The notes under the pieces were generated by a model that saw only the letters and a list, made by a program, of their open reading frames with translations, searched no databases and was not told where the DNA came from. A program made the translations under genes and the position numbers. From positions 2,046,001 to 2,110,000 of the forward strand of contig NZ_CP134223.1 in assembly GCF_031599675.1 (NCBI RefSeq): DNA of 64,000 bases, given 5' to 3'. Shown here piece by piece: positions 35,859 to 45,760 of this stretch; position 1 is the stretch's first letter; each line of letters starts with the position of its first letter. This stretch comes from Paenibacillus pedocola. Lineage in GTDB: Bacteria; Bacillota; Bacilli; Paenibacillales; Paenibacillaceae.

Positions 35859-37838
35859 TTAATTTATCCATTCCAATGGTATTAATTTTTCATTCTCTCC
35901 ACGCCATTCACAGACTTCATGAACTCCCTCTATGCCTCCATAGATACTCTTATCTGCATGCTCTAATACAATTACCTGAAAAGCATTCTTTGAGTCTGAG
36001 AGAGCCTGTGACAAGGTCTTGAAGATTTTTTTAACCGCTATTTGGTCCTCATCATTATTAAGTTTAGGATCTAAATCCTTTTCATTTTCTTTGGCAGCCA
36101 ATTTTTGAGGGAAATATACTTGACTGGGTTGGTCATACACGATGAAATTTGGAACAGGTGAATGGTTTTGTTTATTAAAGAAAAGTTGAAACGCGAGAGT
36201 AACTGATATATGGTATGCTAGCCAGTTAGAGCCGCTACCAATTTCCCATAAGTAATCATCACGTCCATCTGTACCGGTTACAATCACAGTTAAGTTTTCG
36301 TAATCGATTTTTACGGGATCATTTGGTCTTTCTGAGTCTAGGAGAGGGAGTAATTTAATTGTATATCCCTCTATTGTTCTTAATGCAGCTTTCACTCTCT
36401 GAATTATTGCATTTTCATTTACTTGAGCTCTCAGAACCCCAAGACGTTCGTTCAAATTAGCAATCGCTAACGAAAGCTGGCTGTCAGAACCGAGTGTTTC
36501 AAATGTTTCACTAGCGTATTGAACTTGGCCGAGAAATCTCGATATGTTTTCCATGGTATATTTTTCATCGGCTGAAGAATTTCTTATGCTACTTTGTATT
36601 CTTATTCGCTTTTGAACTGCTGTAAGTTGTTCTGAAAGTTTATCTATTTCTGTTTTTACACTTTCATATTCACGTTCAAAAGCAGCAGGGATTTTATTCG
36701 TATAGCCAGATTCTTCTTCAAGTTGAGTTAGACTATTATAAAACTTGCTGATTTGATCCTTAGGATGATTTTCTGAAAATCCAAAAATAGGACAACTATC
36801 TTCATCTTCAGTCAAGCTTCTAAGCCATTTTGAAATATTAAGCCGTTCAATTTGTATTGTTAAGGATTCTCTGTAATCTTCTATACTATCCATTAATTGA
36901 CTCATTTCAGTATACCTATTTTTGAAGGAAGACAGTTTGAGGGAAATCTCACTTTCTTCTCTTCGTAATGCAACAATTTCTCGTGAAGAAGCTTGTATAT
37001 TTCTATTCAATATTGAAGAGTCTGAAGCTTTCTTTTCTGAAATTGAAGAAAGGATCTCAAGTTGTTCATCGAAGCTTAACACTCCCAAATTATTTCTAAC
37101 TTCTACAAGTCCAAGTTCCTCTGCTGCCGATAGCCAACCGCTGATTTCAATTTTCCATTTTTCTGCAACATCCTTTAACTTACTGAGATCTTTTTCTTTA
37201 CGTCGTAGCTCTCTTAAGAGAACATTGATTTCTTGACGTTTTGCTAAAAGATCTGGAGTTACAGCTCCTAATATGTATGGGAAGATATTAATTAGTTTTG
37301 TTCTGTGATCTGTAGTGTCTGCCTTATAAAATAAGGTATCAGCATTTGCAACAATATTTTGCGGCTGAAAACAGAAGGCCATTAAATCTCTAAAGGATGG
37401 GCGTCCAAAATAATTGTTAGTTGTATCTGACTCAATTTCAAGAAATGAAAGTGATGCTTGCTCATCCAGATATTTTTTCACAGAATCTCTTGTAGTATTT
37501 TTATGTGGGGTAGGCGGAACAGTAACTTGTTCACCTTCTAAAACAAACATTTCATCTGTTGATTTATTAAGACCTGGTTCGCGTCGGGCAAGTAGGATTT
37601 GTTTATCATTCGTTTGAATGATTATACCAAACCAACTGCAAGCATTTCTTATCGTTTTAACAGGAATATGACAAGAACCAGAGGCAAGACAATAATCGAT
37701 GATTGGAACTATTGCAGATTTACCTGTACGAGAGGCGCCGGTAATAATATTGATTTTTCCTAATTCGAATTCAATTTCTTTTGGCTTGAGGTCACTTTTT
37801 TTAGGCCAAAGAATTAACTTTTTTATTTGGAAATTCAT
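35859..37838 (-). CDS. ABC-3C system ATPase, DUF3732 family
   Basis: 659 residues, last gene of a three-gene minus-strand operon. The SMC/Rad50-like ATPase head has Walker A GASRTGKSAI near residue 37. A long coiled-coil centre (about 200-480) follows, and a C-terminal head half with FIVYDQPSQVYFPQ and VIVLEHADKS. This matches DUF3732, the ATPase of ABC-three-component defence systems. It is thought to sense DNA and license the effector. Start 3 bp behind the middle-component stop. Confidence 0.85.
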   Translation of the reverse strand: MNFQIKKLILWPKKSDLKPKEIEFELGKINIITGASRTGKSAIVPIIDYCLASGSCHIPVKTIRNACSWFGIIIQTNDKQILLARREPGLNKSTDEMFVLEGEQVTVPPTPHKNTTRDSVKKYLDEQASLSFLEIESDTTNNYFGRPSFRDLMAFCFQPQNIVANADTLFYKADTTDHRTKLINIFPYILGAVTPDLLAKRQEINVLLRELRRKEKDLSKLKDVAEKWKIEISGWLSAAEELGLVEVRNNLGVLSFDEQLEILSSISEKKASDSSILNRNIQASSREIVALRREESEISLKLSSFKNRYTEMSQLMDSIEDYRESLTIQIERLNISKWLRSLTEDEDSCPIFGFSENHPKDQISKFYNSLTQLEEESGYTNKIPAAFEREYESVKTEIDKLSEQLTAVQKRIRIQSSIRNSSADEKYTMENISRFLGQVQYASETFETLGSDSQLSLAIANLNERLGVLRAQVNENAIIQRVKAALRTIEGYTIKLLPLLDSERPNDPVKIDYENLTVIVTGTDGRDDYLWEIGSGSNWLAYHISVTLAFQLFFNKQNHSPVPNFIVYDQPSQVYFPQKLAAKENEKDLDPKLNNDEDQIAVKKIFKTLSQALSDSKNAFQVIVLEHADKSIYGGIEGVHEVCEWRGENEKLIPLEWIN

Positions 37839-37841
37839 TTT

Positions 37842-38339
37842 TTAAAACCTCACTTTCATTATCTGAGAGACTTCATGTAAGGTTAGTTGAGAACACCAAT
37901 AACCTAGTTTTTCAGAGGCTTTTCCTAGCTTGAGAATATTTTTAGGCTCGTTTTTGCGCTCGGTTGTTGAAATTGGAAAGACAAGAGCATTTTCGTAATC
38001 CAAGGATATTAAAGAGGCATAGATACTTACTCTAATAGAAGTCAAAGTGAGGTTTTTCATATTTGAACTACTAACATGCACCTGAGATATAACATCATTT
38101 TTTAGTATTTTTGTGGAAAGAAATTTATTGGAAAACTGTCTTAATCCAGATGCTTTTTGAGTTCCGTTAATTTGTTCAACCAAATCCTCCCGGAAAATTA
38201 TTGGAAGCACAACGAATAATAAAGGAAAAGGCACAAATGAAGAATTATTACTATAATAACCTCGTACAAAATTCCAGATAATATAGGCTCCGAAAGCGGG
38301 ATTTTGAACATATTGAATTTCTTTATTCAGCTGACTCAT
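37842..38339 (-). CDS. ABC-3C system middle component
   Basis: About 165 residues from ATG 38339; the reading frame is open further upstream, but this start overlaps the preceding gene by 17 bp, as usual in tightly coupled operons. YVQNPAFGAYIIWNFVRGYY and PFPLLFVVLPIIF near the start, and GYWCSQLTLHEV near the end, are the landmarks of the short middle components of ABC-3C operons. It probably bridges the effector and the ATPase. Confidence 0.75.
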   Translation of the reverse strand: MSQLNKEIQYVQNPAFGAYIIWNFVRGYYSNNSSFVPFPLLFVVLPIIFREDLVEQINGTQKASGLRQFSNKFLSTKILKNDVISQVHVSSSNMKNLTLTSIRVSIYASLISLDYENALVFPISTTERKNEPKNILKLGKASEKLGYWCSQLTLHEVSQIMKVRF

Positions 38340-39561
38340 TATTTTCACTTCCAGTCTTGAGTAATTGATTGTAGGTGGGATGCCAACCAATCTTCAAAAT
38401 ATCAGAAAGTGAATGATAACATCCCGGTGTGAAAAAACTAGGTGCAGCAAGATTATCAATACTAATTGAATCATCTTTACACTGCAAATAAAGTAATTTA
38501 CCTTGACCTTCAGCTGTGAGGTTAGTTGATGTTAAATTTATAATGTTTTTTTTAGTTTTCCATTTCTTTATTAAATCTTCTTGGAAATTCAAAATGCTAA
38601 CTTCGCTAATGTCTCCTCGTTTAGCCCACAGTGTCCTATTTGTAGATGCTCTTAAATAATCACTAATTGCTTCTAATTTTTCATCATAATCGCATTCAAC
38701 CAGATTAAGTTGATCAATATATCTTCGGAATGCATTATATTCATGTTGAATTTGTTGATCAGTAGGGCGAGGTGCTAGTTCTCTGAGACTCAAATTTTGA
38801 TTGAAATGTCTTGTGATGGCTACAAGTTGCGCCTTATATTCTTTGTATGTAATTGCCATTGCTTTGCCTGCTTCTATTTGCTCTGCAGTTTTTCTATCTA
38901 TCCAACCGAGCATAGAATCGAATACATTCTCCATAATGTCATCATGAATGGTGGCCTTTTGACAAAAAGAGTTGAAAATAAAGGCTGTATGGGTGGTTTC
39001 AATTGTCTGTACTTTGAATTTCTCGATAATTTTTGTGGCAAATGATTTATTTTCAGCACTAAAAAAATGTCGAACATATAGTGAGTATTTGCTTCCAAGT
39101 TCTAATTCATTACCTTGAGCATCGTAGAACTCCCGTCTTGATGTTTCCCAAATATCCTCAGCGTCTTCTAAAGTATTAGCATCATGATACAAACTTGAGA
39201 TATTTCCTTTTCTATTTGCAGCAACGAATAGTTTAAAGGTAGTATTCTCAGTTTGAAGCTCTTTATCTTTAACCGCAATTAGCCAATTAAAAAGCGTTTT
39301 CCAAAAGTCAGCAGAGCGATCTGTCAAAGGATTGTTTTTTGAGAGGACACTTTTTAATTGAATTGCATCGGTTGTACCATCCTCTCTTTCAATGGCTACG
39401 TCCTCCAATACCTCAATACTTACAACATCATTACCAGAACAACTTAATAACTCATAGAGCACATGTCTTACCTGAAGCGAATAAGCATATACTTTGTCTG
39501 GGACATGGGTATTTGATAGATTTATTTCTTTTTCTTCATTATTATTTTGACTGTTACTCAC
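38323..39561 (-). CDS. ABC-3C system effector, Cap4-like nuclease domain
   Basis: 412 residues, GTG 39561 behind AAGGAGTGG. The N-terminal 200 residues resemble Cap4/DUF4297-type dsDNA nucleases: VVSIEVLEDVAIEREDGTT followed by AIQLKSVL supplies an acidic residue and a Q-x-K, the PD-(D/E)xK core. The C-terminal half (CYHSLSDILKIGWHPTYNQ) matches the C-terminal domain that docks effectors in ABC-3C operons. Expected role: DNA cleavage on infection, controlled by the other two subunits. Confidence 0.75.
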   Translation of the reverse strand: MSNSQNNNEEKEINLSNTHVPDKVYAYSLQVRHVLYELLSCSGNDVVSIEVLEDVAIEREDGTTDAIQLKSVLSKNNPLTDRSADFWKTLFNWLIAVKDKELQTENTTFKLFVAANRKGNISSLYHDANTLEDAEDIWETSRREFYDAQGNELELGSKYSLYVRHFFSAENKSFATKIIEKFKVQTIETTHTAFIFNSFCQKATIHDDIMENVFDSMLGWIDRKTAEQIEAGKAMAITYKEYKAQLVAITRHFNQNLSLRELAPRPTDQQIQHEYNAFRRYIDQLNLVECDYDEKLEAISDYLRASTNRTLWAKRGDISEVSILNFQEDLIKKWKTKKNIINLTSTNLTAEGQGKLLYLQCKDDSISIDNLAAPSFFTPGCYHSLSDILKIGWHPTYNQLLKTGSENNESAE

Positions 39562-40281
39562 GGCCTTCCACTCCTTAAATAGGTAAATCGTAGTAAAGTA
39601 ACTTACTAAGACATATTAGAAAATAATTCTTATGAACCTTGATTTTACCAATATGATTATATGGTATCATCTGGAATACAAAATCTCAATCTACATATGG
39701 TGAACAAAATAATTTAAAGATAGTGGAGGAGGTAAGAAGGGGATGAGGCGTATTTGATATTGGTTTCTTACTGTTGTAGAAAATAGGATGATGTCGAAAA
39801 AATTAATCAGGAGAATAATTGTAGAAATCTGTTTAAGTTATTTAAACGGGTTTTGTTAGTATGCCTAGAGTGGAAGTTATCCATTGTGATAGTGCTGAAA
39901 GAGGCTGGAGAGCGCCTACTATTAGCAAAGGCCGACAACGATAACCTGAGCAACTGCAGGATATGCTGAAGCTATAGAGATTCGTTGTATGTATAGTAAG
40001 AATATAGTTATAATCGTTTATTCTCACATCATAGAAGGCTCAAACCGTTTCTTTATATAGTATTTTCTATTAACCTGACATCATTGGTGTCACGTTCCTC
40101 TTACTAGTACATTAAATATAATCAGTCCATCTTTTAATGCTTAGTAAAACTACCAATAAAAAAGGAACTAATAGGAAATTGTCGAAATGAATACGTAGGC
40201 TTAGAATATGTATTCCAAAAGACACGGGGTTATTTGGTATTTAGAAAGCTATAATTTTGATTTTAAAAGGGAGAGAGTGCT
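39562..40281. other. 720-bp gene-free stretch before the Gabija-like pair
   Basis: Very AT-rich for the most part. No reading frame with a ribosome binding site and a plausible product is seen on either strand. A less AT-rich part (about 39855-39990) could translate in short pieces such as HCDSAERGWRAPTISKG, interrupted by stops, and may be a decayed gene of unknown type. It probably also contains the promoters for the two divergent operons. Confidence 0.4.
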
Positions 40282-42279
40282 ATGCAGATTTCAATGCTAC
40301 ATTTAAAAAACTTTAGAAGTTTTGGAAATGACAGTAAACCTATACTTTTCAATAAGCTTTCGGGTTTTATTGGGGAAAACTCCGCAGGAAAAACTGCTTT
40401 AATTCATGGCCTGGTCAAACTATTTGGTGTAACTTCAAATGAGCGTAAATTAGAAAAGTCGGATTTCCATATCCCTAAACAAGTCAACCTTGAAAGCATA
40501 AAAGAACTTAGTTTAACAATTGAGGCCAAAATCGAATTCCCAGAACTGGCGGACAATAATAATGATCCATTGATTCGAGCTACAATTCCTCAATTTATTA
40601 ATCAATTGGTTATTCGAAATATGGGGGATGCGCCCTATCTACGAGCTAGATTAGTGGGGAAGTGGATTGCTGATAATACACCTGAAGGAGAAATTGAACA
40701 AAAATTATACTTCATTACTGTAGCAGAGGGAATTGAAGAGACTGATGAAAATTTCGTGCCAGTCACACCACACCAACGCTCTACCATTCAAGTTATTTAC
40801 GTTCCCGCTGTAAGAGAACCTTCTGCTCAACTACGAAATGCCTCGGGAACAATCTTATGGCGGATTTTAAATAACGTCTCATGGCCAGATAATATGAATG
40901 ATTCAATTAAAACAAAAATGGAGCCTGTAAATAAATTATTTGATGATGTGGATGGCGTTGCGCAAATTAGAAGTGTAATCGGAGAGGAGTGGAAGAAATA
41001 CCATAAAGATGCTAGGTACCAAGATGCAAAACTGCAATTTAGCAGCTCCACACTTGCTTCGATTCTCAAGAAGATTGAAGTATCATTTTCACCAACTCAA
41101 GATCAAGGTGAATATAGTGTTGAGAAACTTGGAGACGGTCTTAGATCTTTGTTTTATCTATCAATGGTATCCTCTTTACTTGAAGCAGAAATTAAGATTA
41201 ATGGGAAATCCAGTGCATCTCTTACCCTTCTCGCAGTAGAAGAACCAGAGAATCATATTTCGCCGCACCTTTTAGGAAGAGTAATGGAAAATTTAAAAGA
41301 TATTTCTTCTAAGCCTAATGCACAAGTTGTATTAACTTCGCATAGTGCTTCAATCGTTAAACGAGTCGATCCAGAGAACTTAGCACACCTGAGAATAGAT
41401 CAGGCAAGTTTTACTACAGTAGTGAAAAGTGTGACTTTACCTAAAAAAACTTCGGAAGCCTTTACATACATAAAAGAAGCAGTCAGAGCCTATCCTGAAA
41501 TTTATTTTTCTCGATTGGTAATTTTAGGCGAAGGAGATACTGAAGAGATTATAATTCCTAAGGTTCTTTCAGTTTATGGTATACATCCTGACGATTATGG
41601 AATCGCGATTGTTCCTCTTGGCGGAAGACATGTTAACCATATGTGGAAACTACTCAATGAATTAGATATTCCTCATGTTACTTTATTGGATTTGGATCGA
41701 GAACGGGGCGGTGGTGGTTGGAGTCGAATAAAATATGCCATTAAGCAATTACTACTAAATGGTCGAGATCGTAATGAATTGCTTAAAGTGACTACAGGAG
41801 TTCTAACGGATGATCAGCTTGAAGAAATGGATGAATACCTAATGACCCCGGATATGTTGAAAAATAGTATGGAGCCATGGCTAAACAGATTAATGGAAGA
41901 TAAATATAATGTATTTTATTCAGCACCTCTGGACTTAGATTTTCTCATGCTTGAAACATTTCCTGAAGCTTATAAAAAAACGGTACCACGAGGACCGAAT
42001 ATTCCTGATCCTAAATCTCATCCTGAAAAGTATAGAGAGAAAATCAGTGAAGGTATTACTGCATCTTTAAAGAGCAAAGAAGCCATAGGGTTTACTTATA
42101 CCCCGGAACAGCATGAGTTCATGGTATGGTATAATACCTTGTTTCTTGGACGAAGTAAGCCGAGTACACATATTGAAGCTTTATTAAATATTAATGACTC
42201 GGACCTAATGAGTTCTATGCCTAAAACGTTTGAATTGCTCGTTACAAGGATAAAAGATTTATTGCAAAGGAATGAATAA
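40282..42279 (+). CDS. GajA-like OLD family ATPase/TOPRIM nuclease
   Basis: 665 residues behind GGGAGAGAG. The ABC-ATPase part has Walker A GENSAGKT (near 31), signature KLGDGLRSLFYLS and Walker B LLAVEEPENHISP. The C-terminal TOPRIM domain has VILGEGDTEEIIIP with the catalytic Glu and LLDLDRERGGGG with the Asp motif. Followed after 3 bp by a UvrD-like helicase gene, this is the Gabija arrangement: a GajA nicking nuclease controlled by nucleotide level, plus GajB. It is longer than the roughly 580-residue GajA I know, with about 150 extra C-terminal residues. Confidence 0.85.
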   Translation: MQISMLHLKNFRSFGNDSKPILFNKLSGFIGENSAGKTALIHGLVKLFGVTSNERKLEKSDFHIPKQVNLESIKELSLTIEAKIEFPELADNNNDPLIRATIPQFINQLVIRNMGDAPYLRARLVGKWIADNTPEGEIEQKLYFITVAEGIEETDENFVPVTPHQRSTIQVIYVPAVREPSAQLRNASGTILWRILNNVSWPDNMNDSIKTKMEPVNKLFDDVDGVAQIRSVIGEEWKKYHKDARYQDAKLQFSSSTLASILKKIEVSFSPTQDQGEYSVEKLGDGLRSLFYLSMVSSLLEAEIKINGKSSASLTLLAVEEPENHISPHLLGRVMENLKDISSKPNAQVVLTSHSASIVKRVDPENLAHLRIDQASFTTVVKSVTLPKKTSEAFTYIKEAVRAYPEIYFSRLVILGEGDTEEIIIPKVLSVYGIHPDDYGIAIVPLGGRHVNHMWKLLNELDIPHVTLLDLDRERGGGGWSRIKYAIKQLLLNGRDRNELLKVTTGVLTDDQLEEMDEYLMTPDMLKNSMEPWLNRLMEDKYNVFYSAPLDLDFLMLETFPEAYKKTVPRGPNIPDPKSHPEKYREKISEGITASLKSKEAIGFTYTPEQHEFMVWYNTLFLGRSKPSTHIEALLNINDSDLMSSMPKTFELLVTRIKDLLQRNE

Positions 42280-42282
42280 GCT

Positions 42283-44202
42283 ATGGTTTATGTTAACCAA
42301 GATAACTGGACTACTTCTGCAGGCATTATTTTGGAACCCACTGCAGCCTTAGCAGTTAAATCTGAAAATAACTGTCTTATATTAGCCGGGCCAGGTGCGG
42401 GGAAAACAGAATTATTAGCTCAACGAGCCTGTTATTTACTACAAACAAATCTGTGCCCAGATCCACAAAAAATTTTGGCTATCAGTTTTAAAACGGACGC
42501 TGCTGAAAATTTGAAAAAAAGAGTCGAACTTCGTTGTGGTAAAGATCTTGCTTCGAGATTTGAATCTAGAACCTTTGATTCATTTGCTAAGCAAATATTA
42601 GATCGTTATAGACTGGGGCTGCCAGAAACTTATCAACCCCAAAAAAACTATAAAATTGTAACTTCTCAACGAGAAGTAAGGGAAATAGCCGTTGGCTATA
42701 TAAATGAGCGTCATCCTAACCAGCCAAATTGGCAGCACGAAATCAATTTTAATGTCTTATTCAGACGGCTATCAGAAGAGGATATACCCATTTTAGATCT
42801 TGATCAAAATATATACACATGGATTTTAGCTAGATTGTGGGATGTAATGGTTCATGGGCGGGGTAGTCTCAATAGCACTTTAACTTTTCCCATGATTTCG
42901 AAGCTTGCTAACTATTTACTGAAACAAAATCCGCTGGTCAAAAAAGCATTTCAAATGACATATAGTCATGTTTTTTTGGATGAATTTCAGGATACAACCT
43001 ATTTACAATATGAATTATTAAAAACTATTTTCTTAGATTCTTCAACAATCATAACAAGTGTGGGAGACGATAAGCAAAGAATTATGGGCTGGGCCGGTGC
43101 GCTTTCTAACTCATTTGAACAGTTCCAGTTTGATTTCAGGGCTGATGAGATTAAATTAACTCGTAACCACAGGTCTGCTCCTAAATTGGTAGAAATACAG
43201 AACGTTCTAGCTAAAATAATTAACGAAAATGCAACGAATGCTACCGTTTCAGATCAACATAGTGATTTAGAAGGAGTATGTGAAGTTTGGAGTTTTCAAA
43301 CTCATCTGAATGAGGCATCTTTTGTAGCATCCAGTATTGCAAATAGAATTCAACAAGAGAAGGTGAATCCAAGAGATATTTGTATACTCGTGAAGCAACA
43401 AGAACATATATACGCTAAAGCTGTAATGGAGGAACTAGGACAACTAGGTATTCATGCAAGAATCGAAAAAGAATACCAGGAGTTGTTATCAGAAGAGTGC
43501 GTTCAGCTCGTTCTTGATTTTTTCAAACTAGCTATAGAAGAAAGAAATCATGGTTCGTGGGTAAAGCTTTCGGAACTGCTATGTTATATTCAAGGGTTAG
43601 ATCAGGACTTGGATCAGACTAAGATATTAAGAATAGAGGTTGATCTCAGCGCACAAATTAGTCAAATGAAGATTCAAATTAATCAGATCGTAAACGAAGA
43701 AAATTCTTGTAAGCAATGCATATCAAATGTTGTTAAAGGTGTCTATTCCTTTATTGGGGAGGAATTGTTTTTCCGTCTTTATCCAAAGTATGCAAGAGGT
43801 GATTACTTTAATCGATTAATCGATAGTACTATTGAAAAGCTCTCTTCAGCATATATGAAACATTTAGACTGGAATAATGCCATCTCGGATTTTTTGGGAT
43901 TACTTAGTGTACCTATAATGACAATTCATAAGAGCAAAGGGTTAGAATATGATACTGTCATATTTTTGGGATTAGAGGATGATGCATTTTGGAGTTTTCA
44001 AAGCCAGAGGGCTGCCGATATTTGTGCATTTTTTGTAGCCTTATCAAGAGCAAAAAAGCAATGTTTCTTTACATTTAGTGCTTCAAGAGAAATCTTACAT
44101 TATGGAAGCATTCAAACAAAACCCCAATTTAGTGCGAATATTTCGACTCTTTATCAGATATTACTTAACGCGAATGTAGAAATAAGAAACATAACAGCTT
44201 AA
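42283..44202 (+). CDS. GajB-like UvrD/PcrA-type helicase
   Basis: 639 residues. SF1 helicase motifs in order: Q-like EPTAALAV, motif I LAGPGAGKTELLA, II VFLDEFQDT, III VGDDKQRIMGWAGA, IV-like LTRNHRS, V IMTIHKSKGLEYD, and VI near FFVALSRAKKQ. The usual two-subdomain insertion is present but reduced. The gene is translationally coupled to the OLD nuclease. The pair corresponds to Gabija; GajB is usually about 490 residues, so this is a large version and could be a related OLD-helicase subtype. Confidence 0.85.
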   Translation: MVYVNQDNWTTSAGIILEPTAALAVKSENNCLILAGPGAGKTELLAQRACYLLQTNLCPDPQKILAISFKTDAAENLKKRVELRCGKDLASRFESRTFDSFAKQILDRYRLGLPETYQPQKNYKIVTSQREVREIAVGYINERHPNQPNWQHEINFNVLFRRLSEEDIPILDLDQNIYTWILARLWDVMVHGRGSLNSTLTFPMISKLANYLLKQNPLVKKAFQMTYSHVFLDEFQDTTYLQYELLKTIFLDSSTIITSVGDDKQRIMGWAGALSNSFEQFQFDFRADEIKLTRNHRSAPKLVEIQNVLAKIINENATNATVSDQHSDLEGVCEVWSFQTHLNEASFVASSIANRIQQEKVNPRDICILVKQQEHIYAKAVMEELGQLGIHARIEKEYQELLSEECVQLVLDFFKLAIEERNHGSWVKLSELLCYIQGLDQDLDQTKILRIEVDLSAQISQMKIQINQIVNEENSCKQCISNVVKGVYSFIGEELFFRLYPKYARGDYFNRLIDSTIEKLSSAYMKHLDWNNAISDFLGLLSVPIMTIHKSKGLEYDTVIFLGLEDDAFWSFQSQRAADICAFFVALSRAKKQCFFTFSASREILHYGSIQTKPQFSANISTLYQILLNANVEIRNITA

Positions 44203-44225
44203 ATGTCATTCTCTTCAAAATAGCA

Positions 44226-44263
44226 AAAATAAGAGCTGCCGCAACTTTGGCAGCTCTTATTTT
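44226..44263. terminator. Terminator of the Gabija-like operon
   Basis: AAAATAAGAGCTGCC at 44226-44240 and GGCAGCTCTTATTTT at 44249-44263 pair perfectly around an 8-base loop, with A- and T-rich flanks, so it may act in both directions. Confidence 0.9.
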
Positions 44264-44459
44264 ATAGTATGACACTTAGAAAGGCTTTTTGAAATTACAA
44301 ACGTTAATGAGGTTCTTGAGTGAATAGAGGTAATAATTAGTAAAGGAGGGGATTGTTAAAGTGTCACTAAAGTTTGTATTTAGAGGAGTAGATGCGAAGC
44401 TACAAAGAGCTTAGTATAGCATGCTTATACATTTAAAGTTACCATTCTGAAAGATCAAG

Positions 44460-44614
44460 TTACCGATTACATATATCACAGTGTACTTTAATTACTAAAC
44501 CAAGTCCTGTCGGAATAAATGTATATTGGAACTTTGCCCCAGCAACATCATTGGCAATACATTTATCCCATTTGCGTATTTTTTGCTGCAGCTTTTTGTA
44601 ATTTCAAATATCAT
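44460..44614 (-). pseudogene. Frameshifted small partner of the DGQHR gene
   Basis: ATG 44614 has an ideal AAGGAGGAAT box that overlaps the stop of the upstream DGQHR gene. Translation reads MIFEITK and then leaves frame at a run of five A (44593-44597). One extra A would give a continuous product of about 51 residues: LQQKIRKWDKCIANDVAG, then FQYTFIPTGLG, ending VHCDICNR. The second part is coherent and protein-like, so a single-base loss is likely, or a sequencing error. Function unknown. Confidence 0.55.
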
Positions 44615-44629
44615 TGATACTATTCCTCC

Positions 44630-45619
44630 TTAAAGAAGCATTAAATCAACAAGATCAATTGCCAGAGATTTGGACCCACTCATTCCTTTTAAATATTTTA
44701 ATGGGCCATCTGAAGACCAATTTATTGTCTGCAGTTTTTTTATATGTTTATTCATCGTATTGTAATCGACTCTTCCGCGTTCATTAATGCTCTTTGTTAG
44801 AAGTTTAGATCCTGCAATAGAAAGAGCATCTAAACAAACGATATGAGTGATACGATATTCTCCATAATCTATCCATTCTTTAGAAAATAGATCTTTAATA
44901 GAACGGTAATAATTTAAAGCGATCTGATATTTTTCTTCATTTTTTATTCCAATCATTTTTTGTTCTTTAAATAGTAAATGTATCGTCCGATAGAGGTTTT
45001 GAAGGGTGATATGGCGTCCGCGGCTACGCTTGCCAACGATACTCCCGATATTATGAAATGGGCTTTCTGGCCTTGTTATAAGCTCTGTAGCGACCCAACT
45101 ATACTCATCCGAGTCCCGTCGTAAATATTTGCTGAGAGAAGTTCCAATTCCTTTGGCTTTAGTATTAATTGTATCAAATAACTGTATTTCTTCATCTTCA
45201 TCAAGATGATGGAAAGCCAGAAAAGGGATGTTTAACTCAGAATGTGTTTCTTGGACGTATCGTTCAACTCCACCAAGACGATGCTGGCCATCCATAAGGG
45301 AAGCTTTCCCGTTACAAACAATTCTTCCGTAGTTCGTTCTTACATTATCATATGCAGAGAACTCCCAGTTTCCTGCAGCATTTAATAATACAGGCGTAAA
45401 TAAAGCATCATCACCTTTAGATAAATAAATCGCAAAATCAGTACTCCGCTTTGTATCTATTGGTCTCTGATAACCTTTTCCTGCTGGGTGATCATAGTGT
45501 TTAACATAAGTAACGTTTAAGGCAGTGCTAGATGGTAGATAACTTTGATAGGCGACCTTGCCACGCATTTTGTACTGCAGGACATTTTCAATAACTATTG
45601 GTCTTGGTAAGTTACTCAT
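44630..45619 (-). CDS. DGQHR-domain protein (DndB-like)
   Basis: 329 residues from ATG 45619, chosen because ATAAGGAG lies about 9 bp upstream; the frame is open to 45658. The name-giving motif is ASLMDGQHRLGGVERY near residue 110, followed by IQLFDTINTKAKGIG and LSKYLRRDSDEY, as in the ParB-related DGQHR family. DndB uses this fold to control phosphorothioate DNA modification, but no dnd or ssp modification genes are present here. It is divergent from an XRE regulator and followed by a broken small gene. Confidence 0.85.
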   Translation of the reverse strand: MSNLPRPIVIENVLQYKMRGKVAYQSYLPSSTALNVTYVKHYDHPAGKGYQRPIDTKRSTDFAIYLSKGDDALFTPVLLNAAGNWEFSAYDNVRTNYGRIVCNGKASLMDGQHRLGGVERYVQETHSELNIPFLAFHHLDEDEEIQLFDTINTKAKGIGTSLSKYLRRDSDEYSWVATELITRPESPFHNIGSIVGKRSRGRHITLQNLYRTIHLLFKEQKMIGIKNEEKYQIALNYYRSIKDLFSKEWIDYGEYRITHIVCLDALSIAGSKLLTKSINERGRVDYNTMNKHIKKLQTINWSSDGPLKYLKGMSGSKSLAIDLVDLMLL

Positions 45620-45675
45620 AGATGTTAACTCCTTATAGAAATTTCTAGGGTATAGCACTCAATATAGACCTTAAA

Positions 45676-45703
45676 TTATATAATTTCAATTAGAAATATA
45701 TAA
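45676..45703. promoter_or_regulatory. Imperfect palindrome, candidate XRE operator
   Basis: TTATATAATTTC at 45676-45687 and GAAATATATAA at 45693-45703 are inverse complements except for one inserted base. The site lies between the DGQHR gene and the divergent XRE regulator, where a controller protein would bind to govern both. Confidence 0.5.
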
Positions 45704-45760
45704 CATGAGTATCTTTAATCTGGTGATCAACTTACCTACTCTAATAGAGAGGTGGTTGTT

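Noticed and set aside
39842..40027. Minus-strand 61-codon frame in the gap before the Gabija-like pair
   Set aside because: No ribosome binding site and low-complexity product; the opposite strand gives only short broken pieces.
44361..44414. GTG-started 17-residue frame with a good AAAGGAGGGG site
   Set aside because: Too short and without any partner or family; it may be the start of a deleted gene, so it is not listed as a gene.
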